Translations under genes and position numbers: made by a program
Part shown: positions 1 through 11,579 of the stretch, piece by piece
Layout: each line of letters begins with the position of its first letter
Position numbering within the stretch: the stretch's first letter is position 1
Notes under the pieces: generated by a model
Told to the model about the DNA's origin: nothing
Databases searched by the model: none
Seen by the model: the letters and a program-made list of their open reading frames with translations, nothing else
From: Acanthamoeba sp. SK_2022b
Taxonomy: Eukaryota; Discosea; Longamoebia; Acanthamoebidae
NCBI GenBank assembly: GCA_027943245.1
Contig: JANDJZ010000093.1
Coordinates: 1 to 64,000 of the forward strand
Direction: 5' to 3'
Length of the DNA: 64,000 bases

Positions 1-448
1 CCATCAATAGGGAGAGAATGATCAGCCAGCCGAAGCACACCAACCATACGACGTTGGCCACGGTGTTGTAGGTGGTGCCGGGCCGCTGTAGGTCAGACGT
101 GGCCTCCTCCGGCGGGATTGGCACTGGCTTGAATCCGATTGGCAGAATAGCCCAACTAAAAGAGAATGTTGGAGGGGAAGTTGCACGTGAACAATTGAGT
201 GTTGCGCCTGGCTGTGAGGATTGTGGGGAGTACATGGCCCAACGGAATGCCTCCAAGCCCATGGGGATACCCACGATTGTTAGGCAGAGAATGAGTCCGG
301 CCAACAGGAACAGGCTCGCCACCACCCATCCGCCCAGTACTATCCAGATGATGCGCCGGATGGTGAGGATGGGCTCTATCTCCAGCACGTACTGTACGCC
401 GTCGTAAAACTTCATGAACCCATGTGCGCCGGTTTTTGCTGCTTTCAT
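1..448 (-). CDS. YccF-domain membrane protein, 3' end cut by window edge
   Basis: The minus strand is open from an ATG at 448 to the window edge, about 149 codons without a stop. Residues about 28-65 read as a hydrophobic block with IIWIVLGGWVVASLFLLAG, then ILCLTIVGIPMGLEAFR. This is the first repeat of the YccF (DUF307) family of small bacterial-type inner-membrane proteins, which has two such repeats. A second repeat begins at the edge with NVVWLVCFGWLII. The roughly 60-residue linker between repeats is polar and longer than in bacterial YccF. The family has no firmly assigned biochemical role. Eukaryotic copies are uncommon, so a bacterial origin is possible but is inference. The 3' end lies outside the window. 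Confidence 0.75.
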   Translation of the reverse strand, partial: MKAAKTGAHGFMKFYDGVQYVLEIEPILTIRRIIWIVLGGWVVASLFLLAGLILCLTIVGIPMGLEAFRWAMYSPQSSQPGATLNCSRATSPPTFSFSWAILPIGFKPVPIPPEEATSDLQRPGTTYNTVANVVWLVCFGWLIILSLLM

Positions 449-694
449 GGCGTCTGGTTGTGTTGACGTTGCTCTGATCCTATAGCTTGTTAGCTCTATG
501 GAAGTGGAGTTGTTTGTGTCTTTCTTAGCCCTTCCTGCCCGACTGCAGAGGTTTCGTAACAGGCCGATGGCGTGCCTGTCCATGCCCCAAGCCTTCGAAT
601 TTTCGCCTCGTTCCTACAAGTTCGGCGTGAAGTGGCCCAAAGGTCCGAAAGACCAGAACCGCCAGTAAGACAAGAGCCATGGGGAAGTGGTTGT

Positions 695-1328
695 TTAAAG
701 AACCTCGCGCTTCTCCACCTCCTCGATTGCCTCGGCCTCCTCTTGCACTTCTTTCAGTTTTTCCTTGTCCTCCTTCACCACGATCACTGTACAGGGTGCG
801 TGTTCGACGACGTACTGGCTCACGCTACCAACCGGCAGCCTTTTGTCCACAGTCTTGCCCCTCCGGCCCATCACGATTACATCCACGCCCAACTCCTTCG
901 CCCGCTTCGGCAGCTTCTTCCGGGCGTCACCGTGGCGGATGACTGCTGTGTAGGCAATCTAGCGCCACACCCGCGTCAGAACAGGGAGTTTGACCTTGAG
1001 GAGGGCGCCGCCCACCACCAGGATTACCTTGCGTTTCTCAAGCTTATCGCCCAGACGCTTGAGCAGTGCCTCTCCTCGCATCTGCGCACGCCAGTCCGAG
1101 TCGATGGTGGTCACGGCCAGCACGTTGGCTACACAAACCCATACACGCGTGCGTGAGAATGCCGTCCTAGGATAATGTCCCGACGCTGCGGCGTGGCAAG
1201 GGTAAGGTGCCTTGAGCTTGGTAGACGTGGGCAAGGTAGACGTGGTCATCTGCCTTGGCATGGTGCAGCACCCAAACAAAGGCGTGGAGCGCGCTTCGCG
1301 AACCATCGACGGCCACCATGTACTTCAT
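695..1328 (-). CDS. universal stress protein (UspA family)
   Basis: The N-terminus at 1328 reads MKYMVAVDGSRSAL, the usual beta-1 strand and start of the nucleotide fold in UspA proteins. The C-terminal exon (to the stop at 695) contains ELGVDVIVMGRRGK, then LPVGSVSQYVVEHAPCTVIV. This is the G-2x-G-9x-G(S/T) ATP-binding signature and final strand of the family. Two introns separate three exons; one ends in GTTTGTGTAG near 1133 and another in GTGGCGCTAG near 960. A charged Glu/Lys tail of about 25 residues follows the Usp fold. The family is cytoplasmic and ATP-binding, linked to stress tolerance; no specific client can be inferred. ATG 1319 is an alternative start three codons downstream. Confidence 0.8.
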
Positions 1329-1647
1329 GTGTTTCGGTAAATATTGTCTAAGTGTAAGTGCAAGGTTGTCGGTGCGGTCACTCTTTTAACCCCAACCTCC
1401 TTGGTCTCTGATTGGTTGCGTTGTCGAAAAGTCAGGTAACGCTGTGCCAGAAATGCGGCCACGTTCGTTCTTGGTGCTACCAACTCCGAGGTAGTGCACC
1501 ACTTCCATTTGACACAATACACCTTCTTCTCTTTCTTTCTTGTACACTCCTCTTCTTGATTTCTGTCTGGAAGCCAGCGAGTTTCATCATGGCGGAACCT
1601 GGTGACGGCTTCGCTGGGTGGTTGGCTGATTCAGCTTATCTCTCTCT
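1329..1647. other. intergenic spacer
   Basis: This 319-bp spacer lies between the stress-protein start and the carrier stop, both on the minus strand. It would hold the 5' region of the stress-protein gene and the 3' UTR of the carrier. No repeat, RNA gene or convincing exon was seen. Confidence 0.6.
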
Positions 1648-4600
1648 CTATTTGACCTCTACCTCCTCCTTGACGTTGACGGCCGAGGAGAGGTGGATGA
1701 CCGAGGGCGCGGGCGAGATATCCTCCTGGGCGACCGGGGCGTTGGTGGGCGCCGCCACGAAGATGTCCTCCGGGTGGAACATGTCCTGCAGGAACTCGTA
1801 GGACAGCAGCGTGATGCCAAACTGCGGCGACGAGCGGAACACACGCGGCACCACTCCCTTGAAGAACGCGGTCGGGCCCTGTGGTGCATGCGTGGAAAGG
1901 TGAGTAAACGGGCGAGGCGCGTGCGTACGGGCTGACAAAAGCTCGGGGGGGGGGACGACACATACCTCGGACTTGAGAACCTGGACGAAGCAGTCGAGGA
2001 TGCCGTTGTACTTGGCCTCGCCGAGCCTGGCCTCAACCTGCAATCGCGTCTTGATGACGTCGGCCGGGGTGGTGGTCGACGCAGCGGCGACGCCGGCCAG
2101 GGAGCCGGCCAGCAGGAGGTTGCTGCTGGAGAGGTGACCGTCCTCATCCCTCAGCGACTGCTTGAGCTTGGCGTAGGCCGGGAAGTAGATGCCCGAGAAG
2201 GGGATGTCACGCAGGAAGCACGCCGACGCTCCCCTGTACAAACCTGCCGCCGAAGAGTTGGTTGTTTCAGCACATCGGGCGGTCTCAGAAACAACCCCAG
2301 TCCAACCAAAAATAGCATGGCGCTGGCCTCAGACGTTCATCTGAGAAATTCCTTCATAACTCGTGGTTCGTGAAAGTGCATAATGGAGTCATCATTGTCG
2401 ACGCTGGTCATGTTTCGTTTAAAACACGCACGCGCACGCGCAGGGGAAGGGGGGGGGGGAGAGTCTACCTGTGAATCCGAGCTCCTTGCAAATCTGGAAG
2501 GCCGACTTCTTGGCGCCGGGTGTCTCGCCCTGCACCTGGAGACGGATCTTGACGATCTCGAGCGGGTTTGTGAAGATCACCTGCGAGGCTCCCGCACCCG
2601 CGCCGGCCAACACCTCCAGCGGGAAGTAGATCTCGCCCGGCTTGCTGCCCTGCACCTGTGATGGCACCACCACAGGAACACGCGCAACAAAGCGAATTAG
2701 CAATCAGCACGTTGGCCGCGCAAAGGATCAGAGAGGAGGGAGAGGAGTGAGGAGGGCAGGGCGGAGATGAGCCTAGATGCGGTACCTGACCGAACCACGA
2801 GCGCAGGTAGTCGTTGACGACGAGCTTGATGGCCTTCTCGGGCGCGACGCCGATGAGCTGGGGACCCAGTCCCTTGTAGAAGCCCTTGAAGCCCTCGTAC
2901 TTGAGGACCTTGGCGGCGCAGTCCCAGGACGACGTGTAGATGACGCGGCCAGGCGGCACGATGCCGCCCTTGGTGCGGCGCTGGTTCTGCATGCGGGTCT
3001 TCACCAAGTCGATGGGGTACACGAACGTGGCACCTGCGCGGCGAACCGACACGAGTCGTGAGCCCGGGAAGAGGGAGAGTCGCGGCGAAGGGCGTGCGTA
3101 CCGATGGCGCCGGCGAAGCCGCCGATGGCGAAGCTCTCCATGGCCTTCACCATGGCGCGCCCGGGGTTGACGGCGTGCTTGATGACCTTGAGCTGCTGGA
3201 TGTCGTAGAGTCGGCGGGCGCGCCGGTACTCCATGACCTCGAGGAAGGCGTCGCCGTCGAGCATGCCGCGCTTGTTCTGGTCCTCGAAGAGGTGGAACAC
3301 GAGCTCGACCTCGGACGGGTTGAGCTCGACGCCGGTCGAAATGCGGGCGGTGCGTCGGAAGTCGTCGCGCGTGATGTTGCCCGAGTTGGCCAGCATCGCC
3401 ATCCGCAGCGCCTTCTCGAACTCGGACAGCCGGTAGATGAAGATGTTGAACTCGCGGAATCGATCAAAGGTGACCGACGCGTCCTTGAACGCCGCGCTCA
3501 CGGTCTTGAGGTTGTCCACCACCCGCTTCGGGATGCGGGTCGACGGCGCGTTGACCAGCAGCACGCGCGCAAAGGCCTCCATCGGGATGGCGTTCTTGTC
3601 GCTCTCGAAGGCGTTGCGCGAGAACTCCTGCGCCAGGATGCCCTCCTTCAACGACTGCAGCGCGCGCGCGAGAGGAGACAAGGACGTGTGAGCGAATGAG
3701 AGCACTCCTGGTTGTGGCGTGGGTGGGGCAGGGTACGCCAAAGAGGAGACCAAGCTCAGCCTCGCTGATCTTGCCCTTGCCGTCCTTGCCAAAGTAGCGC
3801 TCCCAATACGGGTCGTCCAGGTCAAACATCAGACGCGGACCAACGCCCGTCGACGCCACCACCTTGCGGAATTCGTCTGCGTGCGGTGGCGTGGGTTGGG
3901 GTGAGTCAATTCTTGCACAACGCGAATGGCCAGAGGCGCCAGAGTAGCGGCTTGATAAAGAGGGGGCGGGGTGGAGAGCTCACCTTTGGTGAGGAGGCCA
4001 TCAGCGTCCTTGTCAAAGACCTGTAAGGAGGTGGCGAGGGCCTTCTTGGTGGAAGAGGAGAGTGCGTCGAAGAGGACAAACTCGGAGAAGGAGATGAGCG
4101 TGTCGTCTGTGGGGAACAGCTCGCGGAAAGTGTCCAGGGCGAGCGCCGGTCCGAGCTCGCTGTCCGGTGGCATCATGGAAGCGATGAAGTCCCTGCGCGT
4201 CATGAACTTGACGCCATTGCGTTCGGCGCTGGCGTACTTGTTGAACAGCTTCTCCAGCAGCGTCAGCGGTTTCTATGGGTGACATCTAAAGGTTAGTTGC
4301 TTGTTCTCTCTTCGCAAGAGGTCATAAAATTATCGTTTCTTAAAATTAAAACAATCAATTGATTAATTCTGCTCGTGCACGACAACCAAAGGCCAGTGAG
4401 ATCTGATTGCGTACCTCTTCGCGATTGGTGATCTCGTCAGCGAGTGGCAGGGTAAGTGCAGTAACCACCAGACCGGCGCCCACGCCAATAGCGAGGATAC
4501 GTTTGATCACGCTACCCGATCCACCACTCGCTGATGCGACTTCTTCATGTCCGTGCGTTCGAATGGGCTGGTTGTCAGTGATGATCGACCTTCTGGACAC

Positions 4601-4690
4601 CCGCAACAGCGACGCCGAGCCGCCCCCCTGCTTGCCACCACCCAGCAGACGGGAGGCAGTGGATGATCTTCGTACGAGTCCCTTTCGCAT
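1648..4690 (-). CDS. EF-hand mitochondrial carrier (aralar/citrin type)
   Basis: About eight exons run from ATG 4690 to the stop at 1648, roughly 740 codons by my splicing. The start is basic and Ser-rich ([19 protein letters not shown]), like a mitochondrial presequence, followed by a hydrophobic segment ([18 protein letters not shown]). EF-hands follow: [13 protein letters not shown] is complete only when the exon ending near 3986 is joined to the one starting near 3877, and [13 protein letters not shown] is next. The C-terminal half has three mitochondrial-carrier repeats with [23 protein letters not shown] and [13 protein letters not shown]. This is the architecture of the calcium-regulated aspartate/glutamate exchangers (SLC25A12/13) of the inner membrane, which feed the malate-aspartate shuttle. 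Substrate assignment rests on family; ATP-Mg/Pi carriers share the layout but are shorter. Confidence 0.9.
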
Positions 4691-5615
4691 TGTGATCGAT
4701 TTGCGGTCAGCTGAGCGGAGTCGATGCTTCTTGCTGTTCCTCCTCTCTTATTCTTTTTCTACTTCGCAAGCTTCACGTCCAGACAGGCAGTGAGGTGGTG
4801 CAGGTGGAGGTCGCTAGCAGCTGAAGAGAGAGACCAGAGCAAAATGGCGGGGACGACCCAGTCCCCAAGGCCCAGCGCACTGTTTTGTGTTCATTTGGGA
4901 CCTCGGGACTCTGCAAAGTCCGCCGGACAAGAAAACCCGGTTTTCCTTCTTTCCTGGGACGAGGTCGTGGACACAGTGGTAACACAGTGGTTTGGTTAGA
5001 ACACATGTGGTTATGGAACTGGTCGGAATGCTCACATGTGCATCCCAAGCTGCACAATATGTGTGTAAATAAAAACGTTATTATTGGGCGTGACATTCAT
5101 GATCCAGCCAGCAGGAGAGAAGGCTCTCTGAAGAGACTGCCATCCAGAAGGAAGAGCTCCAGCATTGGGCAATCAAGCTTCATGGCCAGCAGTTCAAGCT
5201 GGAGCTGGTTCATGGTCTCACTAGTTGTGGATCATGCTCACCAATCACTTCACACAAGTGGCTTCCACAGACACCTCCTCAAACTGGGCAGTTAAGCAAC
5301 AACTATGCTCCAGAACCAGCACCAAACAACAGACAAAAGACATACGCACCACCTTTGCTGCCTTGTGTCATATGCACCAAATGGGAATTCACTGGTGTTA
5401 TGTCTTGACACAACACCATAGCTGGTCTAGCATGCTTGGCCATGATAACTTAGTGGTCGTCTCTTGCTGTGGTTGGCTGCCTTGCCAATCGAACAGGCGT
5501 TCACCTTTTCTTGCCCTTGCTAACTTTCGTGGAACCAACAAGAAAGCGCCTCAACGTCTCCTTCTCTTTGATTTGTTGGATTAAAAAGCTCTGCCGAAGC
5601 AGAACTGACAAAGCA
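4691..5615. other. intergenic spacer with a CpG-poor patch
   Basis: This divergent spacer separates the carrier (minus) and the PX-domain gene (plus). Bases to about 5000 look like normal promoter and leader sequence. From about 5090 to 5455 CpG almost vanishes: I count one CG in 5101-5400. The patch holds a plus-strand open frame without ATG from 5101 to the TGA ending at 5408. It reads as a coiled-coil-like start (RRLSEETAIQKEEL) and ends CVICTKWEFTG. It is probably a mobile-element remnant. Confidence 0.5.
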
Positions 5616-8069
5616 ATGGAGCCTACTCCTCAATATAACCCATCATCATTTGTCACCTCATCTACATCTCCCTCCGCACCTCCGATGGCGGTTTACCCCT
5701 CTTTGCCCGCTCAAGGCTACGCCTACAACCCTCCTATGGTCATCGGCGGCACCTCGCAGGCCGCGCTTGCCCCGGTGGTCACGTACCAGCCAGCCGTGTA
5801 CCAGCAGATGCCGCCCCTGTCCCAGCCCGGGCAAATGCGCTACCCGCCGGCGGTGGCCGGGCCCTACGTGGCTGGCACGTCAGCTTCCTCGCCGGCAGCC
5901 TATCCGCTCTATCCAGGCGTCTTGCCAACTTCTCACACCGTTGCCTCCTCTCCGGTCGCCGCTTCTTCGCTCTCTCCGTATGGCTCTCTGACCCCAGCTT
6001 CGCCAGCCCCACACGAAAAGGAGGTAAGAAGCCTTTTTTCTAATAATTAATAATATAAAATTTTAATAATAATTAATAATATGGATGTGTGCGCGCAGCA
6101 AAGGGCAGTGGGTGATGTGCAAGTGACTATCCCCAACACGGAAGTAGTACACAGCGACAAGAAGCCCTTTGTCGTACGCCTCCTCCCCGTGCACTCACAC
6201 CAGCGCGTCCTGCTCCCTCACCTTCGTCTCCACCAAAAACAGGTTTTCGAGATCCATTTCCGAGTGGGCGACGTGACACACATCGCGCTCAAGCGGTACA
6301 ACGAACTGCGCAAGATCCACGACCAGGTACGCGCACTCACCTCACTGGATCGCGCGCAGGGGATTCCTGACTCCGGATACATCGCGTCTATCACGACCAC
6401 CTCCCTCCAAACGAACACAATCAGTTGATCAGCTGCCCCGCCCTGCGCGAGTGCACTCTGCCCGAGTTCGCTCCAGCGCCGTGGTTCGTCGATCACACCA
6501 AGCCGGAGCCCATGGCCCGACGAAAGAAAGAACTCCTGCGGTACGCGCCACCACCTCGGGATCTACCGAACCCAGCAGGCTTTTGTTCGAAACATTTTCA
6601 TCTTAATATTTTAATATTTCTTTATTTTCTGGCGTAAATGTATTCAGGTATTTTCGTGCATTGTTGAAGGAGCCGAAGGTGTTGGTACTGCCCACGTTCC
6701 ACAGTCTCCTGGAGATGGGCAACGACGCGGCCACGGCCATGCGCGAGGTCGGCGACCTCATTCTCGCCGAGGTGCGCGTCCGCCCTCTCTCGCGTCTGTC
6801 TCCAGATCGTGCTCGGGGGCTCGAGCGCCCAAAAAACGAAAAATGAGTGTGCTGACGCGGTCTCGCGCATGGGGACACGCACGCAGAGGATGGCGAGGCG
6901 GGAGGCCGAGCAGGAGCGGAAGCGGCAGGCCGAGGCCGAGCGACTGCGCAAGATGCAGGAGGCCTACCGCCACGCACAGACGTTTCACCGGGACAACCAC
7001 TTCCAGGTGTGGTGCGACGGCACGCAGATGACCTCGACCCGCGCCCTTACCTACAACGAGCCCAAGGTCTTCAATCTGCGCGAAAAGTTCTGGGGCTTTG
7101 GTGACGCCACCATCAAGGGTATGTACTCAACTCGGATCTCCACGCGTTGTGCTGTGTGCTGTACATGGTGTTGTGTGGTTGCTTACGCCGGTAATGGAAC
7201 AGGGCCCGATGGCAGGCCGTGGTTCCAGATCATGAGGGTCAATGCGTCGTTCCTGCACTTCCACGACTGCCAATACGCCATTCACAACATGCAGGCACGT
7301 GTCGTCTCATGCCTGATGCGGCTCAAGGCGCAGACCGTTTGTGGGTGGGTGCTGACTCTGGGAGAGCAGGGCGAGCCGCTGATCCTGTTGAAGGAGTGCT
7401 GGAAGTTCCTGTCACTCAAGTTCAAGATCTATAGCATCCTCTCGAAGGGGAGTGGCACGAGTTGCCAACATCTGTTCAAGATGTGTTCCATCAAGCGCGT
7501 ACGATGCTCCTATCAACTGGCGTCGCCTTTTTGTTTGTTTTGTTTTGTTTATTTATTTATTTGGAGTCCCAAACACTCACTTGCTTCTTATCCATACCTG
7601 TTCGCCAGACCTCAATCTTTGGCATGGTCGATTACTTGATCAGGATGGCCACCCCCTCTACAGGCCGCGACTGCCATCCTTGCCGCAAATCCCGTACGAG
7701 CTCATCCCTCGTTCTGCGCGCGCGCGCTCTCTCTCTCTGGCTCTCACCGGTGCCCTCCTCCCGTTCGTGGCCCAGTGATCAAGTGCGACGGGTCGTGGGG
7801 CGATTGGAACACCTCGTTCTCGGTGGGCGGGCTCGAGACAGCTCGGGTTGGCCGCAACTTCGCCTTCATGACCAGCGGTACGACTAGTCAACTCCTCCGT
7901 CCTCGCGCTACGCGTCCCCTTCCCCCCCCCCCCGTACAGTCCGATGGAATGACCGTGACATCCACCAGGCGACTACGATATTCGCATAGCGCCGGGCTCA
8001 GACGTGATCCTCTACCTCGCCCTGGCGGTCTGCATCGACAAGATGCACCACGAGGCCACGCGAAAGTGA
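5616..8069 (+). CDS. PX-domain protein with C-terminal LURP-one/tubby-like domain
   Basis: Exons by frame and GT-AG rule include 5616-6023, 6099-6173, 6243-6326, 6425 to about 6540, 6648-6771 and later ones, ending at the TGA 8067-8069. Residues 1-136 are Pro/Ser/Ala/Tyr-rich and look disordered. Residues about 140-245 resemble a PX phosphoinositide-binding domain: VTIPNTEVVHSDKKPF, FEIHFRVGDVTHIALKRYNE with the Arg-Tyr pair, and FRALLKEPKVLVL. A basic coiled coil (MARREAEQERKRQAEAERL) follows. The C-terminal part (KVFNLREKFWGFGDATIKG, KECWKFLSLKFKIY, final GDYDIRIAPGSDVILYLALA) resembles the LURP-one/phospholipid-scramblase fold. A membrane-associated role is inferred from the PX domain. The junctions between about 7440 and 7870 are uncertain. 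Confidence 0.7.
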
Positions 8070-8305
8070 CAATCTACCAGGGTGCACACTGGGCTTGCGG
8101 GTGGAGGCAACGCCTGGGAGATCGATATATGTCTGTCCTTCAGGCCGAACGCCGCTCGCAGCACCAAAACAAAAACAATGACTTCACTCTTGATAAGAGC
8201 ACAAGCAGCTGCCTCCTCTCCACCCTTCATTACGCACGCTCCTCTGGCCCTCTCTCTCCGTTCTGTACCCACCTCCAGTCAGCAATTCTCGCGCCCCCCC
8301 CCCCC

Positions 8306-11300
8306 CTAGACCAAGAAGGGCAGGGAGAGAGGTGGAAGGCCGACACGTACATCGAAGGAAGGCTTGAAGAAGGGCTCGACGTCCATGGGCTCGTCCTCTG
8401 CCGGATTGAGCAGCAGGGCGATGGCAGCTGACGACGTCGTTAGCCCTGAAGAGGAAGCGGCTGCGTCGCTGGCTTCGGGTGGCTGTGCCAGCGCTGCGCT
8501 CGATTGTGTCGCCACGCCGCTCGGCGTAGCCCACGTCACCGGAGGTGGCGGCGAGGTCACCGAGGAAGGCGGGGCGATTGCCGAGTGGTAGGGTGAAGCC
8601 AACGGCTGTTGTCCCTGCTGAGAGGGCGGCGAATAGGGAGTCGACGTGCTGGCCGGGCCCGCAGCAGGGGGCGGGGCAAGGGGCGAGTGCTGCATCTCAT
8701 CACTGCTCCTCTGCGCCGCTGCAGCTTCTGCGAGGGCCGCGGCCTCTTCGGCGGCCTTGGCGGCAGCCGCAGCAGCCGCTGCCTCGGCTTCGGCCTTGCG
8801 TTGCTCCTGGAGCTCGTCGAACACCTGCACCAGGCGAGTGCAGGGCATGAAGCTACCCACGTCCCTCGGCGGATACTTGAACTCGGGCCCGAAATTGAAG
8901 GTCACCGACGCCGAGTTGTACATGGAAGCCGCCGGGTAGTAGGTGCCTGCCCACACCCAGTGCGGGGTCAGTATTTCGGTGTGTGCAAAGTGTGGCGTGT
9001 GGCGTGCGATACCGGCAGGAAGCATGTCAACAAAGACCGGGCCTTGCGATCGCCCATTCTTGTAGAACCGGATCTCTGTGTTTCGGAGCGGCGGGCCGGG
9101 CTTGGGCGCCTCCTCCGGGCCGGGAACGGGCGCGGTACCGCGGGGCGACGTGTCGCCCGGTCCCGCCATCGCAGGGTCGGCGCCGGCGTTGGGCTTGGCC
9201 GGGCTCACCACGCCACCGCCAGCCGACGCCGCACCGCCAGAGTTGGTGGCCTCCGGCACCGATGTCGGTGCAGATTGCGCCGACGGCGTTGATGTTGCCT
9301 GCTGCTCCGGCTTCGTCGGGGCCTCAACTAGCGAAATCGATCAGGGGGCCACGTGTGAGCATGAAAGATCTGTAATCGGAATTCACGCTCGGGCAAGGTA
9401 CCTGGCTGTTGCTCTCCGACGGGTGGAAGGCGAATGTAGAAGCCGACGAAGTCACCCGGCCCTGTATAAGAAGAAGGAAGGCAGCCGTAAGCAGACGGAC
9501 GCAATAACGGCAAAGCAGCGCGGGTGGCGAATTCGGATGGATCGCGATTCGTTACCGTAAGGCTCAAGGTGAGTGCGACCTCGGGACTGGTGGAAAATGG
9601 TGCCCTCCTTGTCGCGGTAGCCGAAGCTGAAGCCGTCGTACCCCACCGGGGCCTGCAGGTCTCCCTTTTCTGTCGACCACCCAAGCCTGCGTGGCAGCAC
9701 CCGGTCAGGAATCCCCATCAACAAGGCCCCATTCTCTCACTCACTCACTCACGTACCGTGTGTTCCCCGTGTGTTGGTTGATGACCACCTCGAAGAACCA
9801 GCAGCCTTCGTGCGCCCCATAGGCCGCGCGCACCATCCTGTATCCCTGCCGAGATGCACGCGCACCGACAATGGTAAGCGACCACCCTGAAGCGACACTC
9901 CGGGAGTGGTTGGCACGAGGCGCACCTTTTCGTTCTCCACAGTGAGCAGGTCGGCCCCGATCTTTGCCTGCCTCGCAGAGTTCTCCCTGGCCATGCACAT
10001 CTTTCGGTACTTGCCATCGGGCTCTGTAGAGAGCAACGCATGAGGTGTTGGAGTGGGCAGGCAATGGAGAGCCCAGGGTCAGGCAGCAGCAAGGCATGAC
10101 CGTGGGCAAAGGATCGATACCATAGAACAGAGGCCCGGGGAAGAAGGGCACGGGGACGGTCTTGGGGATCTTGTTCTTTTTCTTCTTCGGCTTGGTCTTC
10201 GTCCTCTTGTCGACCCAGGGGTTGACCTCGACCGGCCGCCGCTTCTTCTTCAACGAGGTCTTGCGTTCTCTCGTGGAGTCAGCCGCTTTTCTCTCCTTCA
10301 GCCGCTTTGATCGGTCTACGCTCACTCCGCCTTCGGCATCAAAGCGCCACAGCACCACCAGGTCAGTTAGGCCTCGAGCCACCCAAAGTCGCTCCTCATC
10401 CAGGCAGAAGAGCCACGCACCGGCACCTATCGTCGGGTTGTTTGGACTGACGGTGGACCAGAAACCTGTGCGCGCGCCACCAGAAAAATCAGCTCAGCTC
10501 AGCTCAGCTGACGTCTCCCTCTGTTCAAGAGGCAAGTGGGGTTGGTCAGTAGTACCGGACTGCTTGTAGTAGTTGTAGCCCGACACGAACAGCTCGGGAT
10601 GTGAGGAGAGCGAGCTGCCGATGGTGTTGTTCCACGTCACCGTTCCTGATAGAGGCGATGCGGCCATCGACCGAGGTAAGCGATCGCTTGTACAGTGGAG
10701 TGGGCTGAGCTGAGCGGAACAGAGCGCGACCGGTGTGCACAAGACGCGAGAGTGGGAGGCCGAGAGGGGGGGGGGCACGTACGAGACTTGCCATAGCACA
10801 CACGGCCCCAGTTCTTGTCGATGAAGTAACATATGTCCTCCTTGAAGCGAAAGAACATCTTGTCCTTGTCTATCTCCTTTCCCTCAGCCAACAGCTCTTC
10901 CTCTCGACGTAGCCGAAGGTTATAGATTACAATTTGTACAATGTCCATCCTGCAAATGATTGCATGAGCAGAGAGCGAAGACGCAAAACGGAATTGACGT
11001 ACCAACTGCGAGGCAGGAACTCAAACACTTCTGCACCGTTCGTACAATCACTGCATTTGTAGGTGTAACACCAATCTCCAGCCAACGGCAAATCTCTGAC
11101 CCCCACATCGCCTGGGCGCACGAGTGCCGTGAGGTTGCACGTGGATGAAAAGCACGAGGGAATTGAATCGTACTCTTGGGCTTCCACAGCTTGCAGATGC
11201 TGCACTTGAGATGAGTGTCGTCTCTGCCACAATCAGATGAAGCTCAGAACACACGCGTAGACAAGATTTTGTGATTATCGTTTCGTACAGCCAAGTCTTT

Positions 11301-11374
11301 GTATCCTCTGGAGCTTCCTGCATAAAGAATAGCTCTTGGCCCTGCTCTCCTTCTCCCTGCACCTCCATTTCCAT
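8306..11374 (-). CDS. ASH2: ASH2 homologue, COMPASS/MLL core subunit
   Basis: From ATG 11374 the exons give an N-terminal zinc-finger-like part: CSICKLW, then after an intron that keeps frame, [19 protein letters not shown] winged-helix region follows ([42 protein letters not shown]). A SPRY domain is split over several exons: [88 protein letters not shown]. These are the ASH2 landmarks in order. ASH2 is a WRAD subunit that stimulates SET1/MLL methylation of histone H3 K4 in the nucleus. Unlike the usual short C-terminus, this protein continues into an Ala/Glu coiled coil and a Pro/Ser-rich tail of about 170 residues. A short (TCAGC)4 repeat sits in an intron at 10489-10509. Confidence 0.88.
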
Positions 11375-11579
11375 CTTGCGCGGATTGCTTGCCTCTTCGA
11401 GTTGGGCCAGAAATATTCGAGGAAAGAAGGCTGGCGGGCGAGCAAGTTGTTATGCAGGGCAATCCTTTGTTGGTAAAGATGCAGTTGAAGTAGACTATAA
11501 ACAAGTTTGAGAGGATGAGGAGACACTGAGACGACAAAGAGCCCTCTCTCGAGCTCAACGTCGAAACGGGGCTGGTGCT

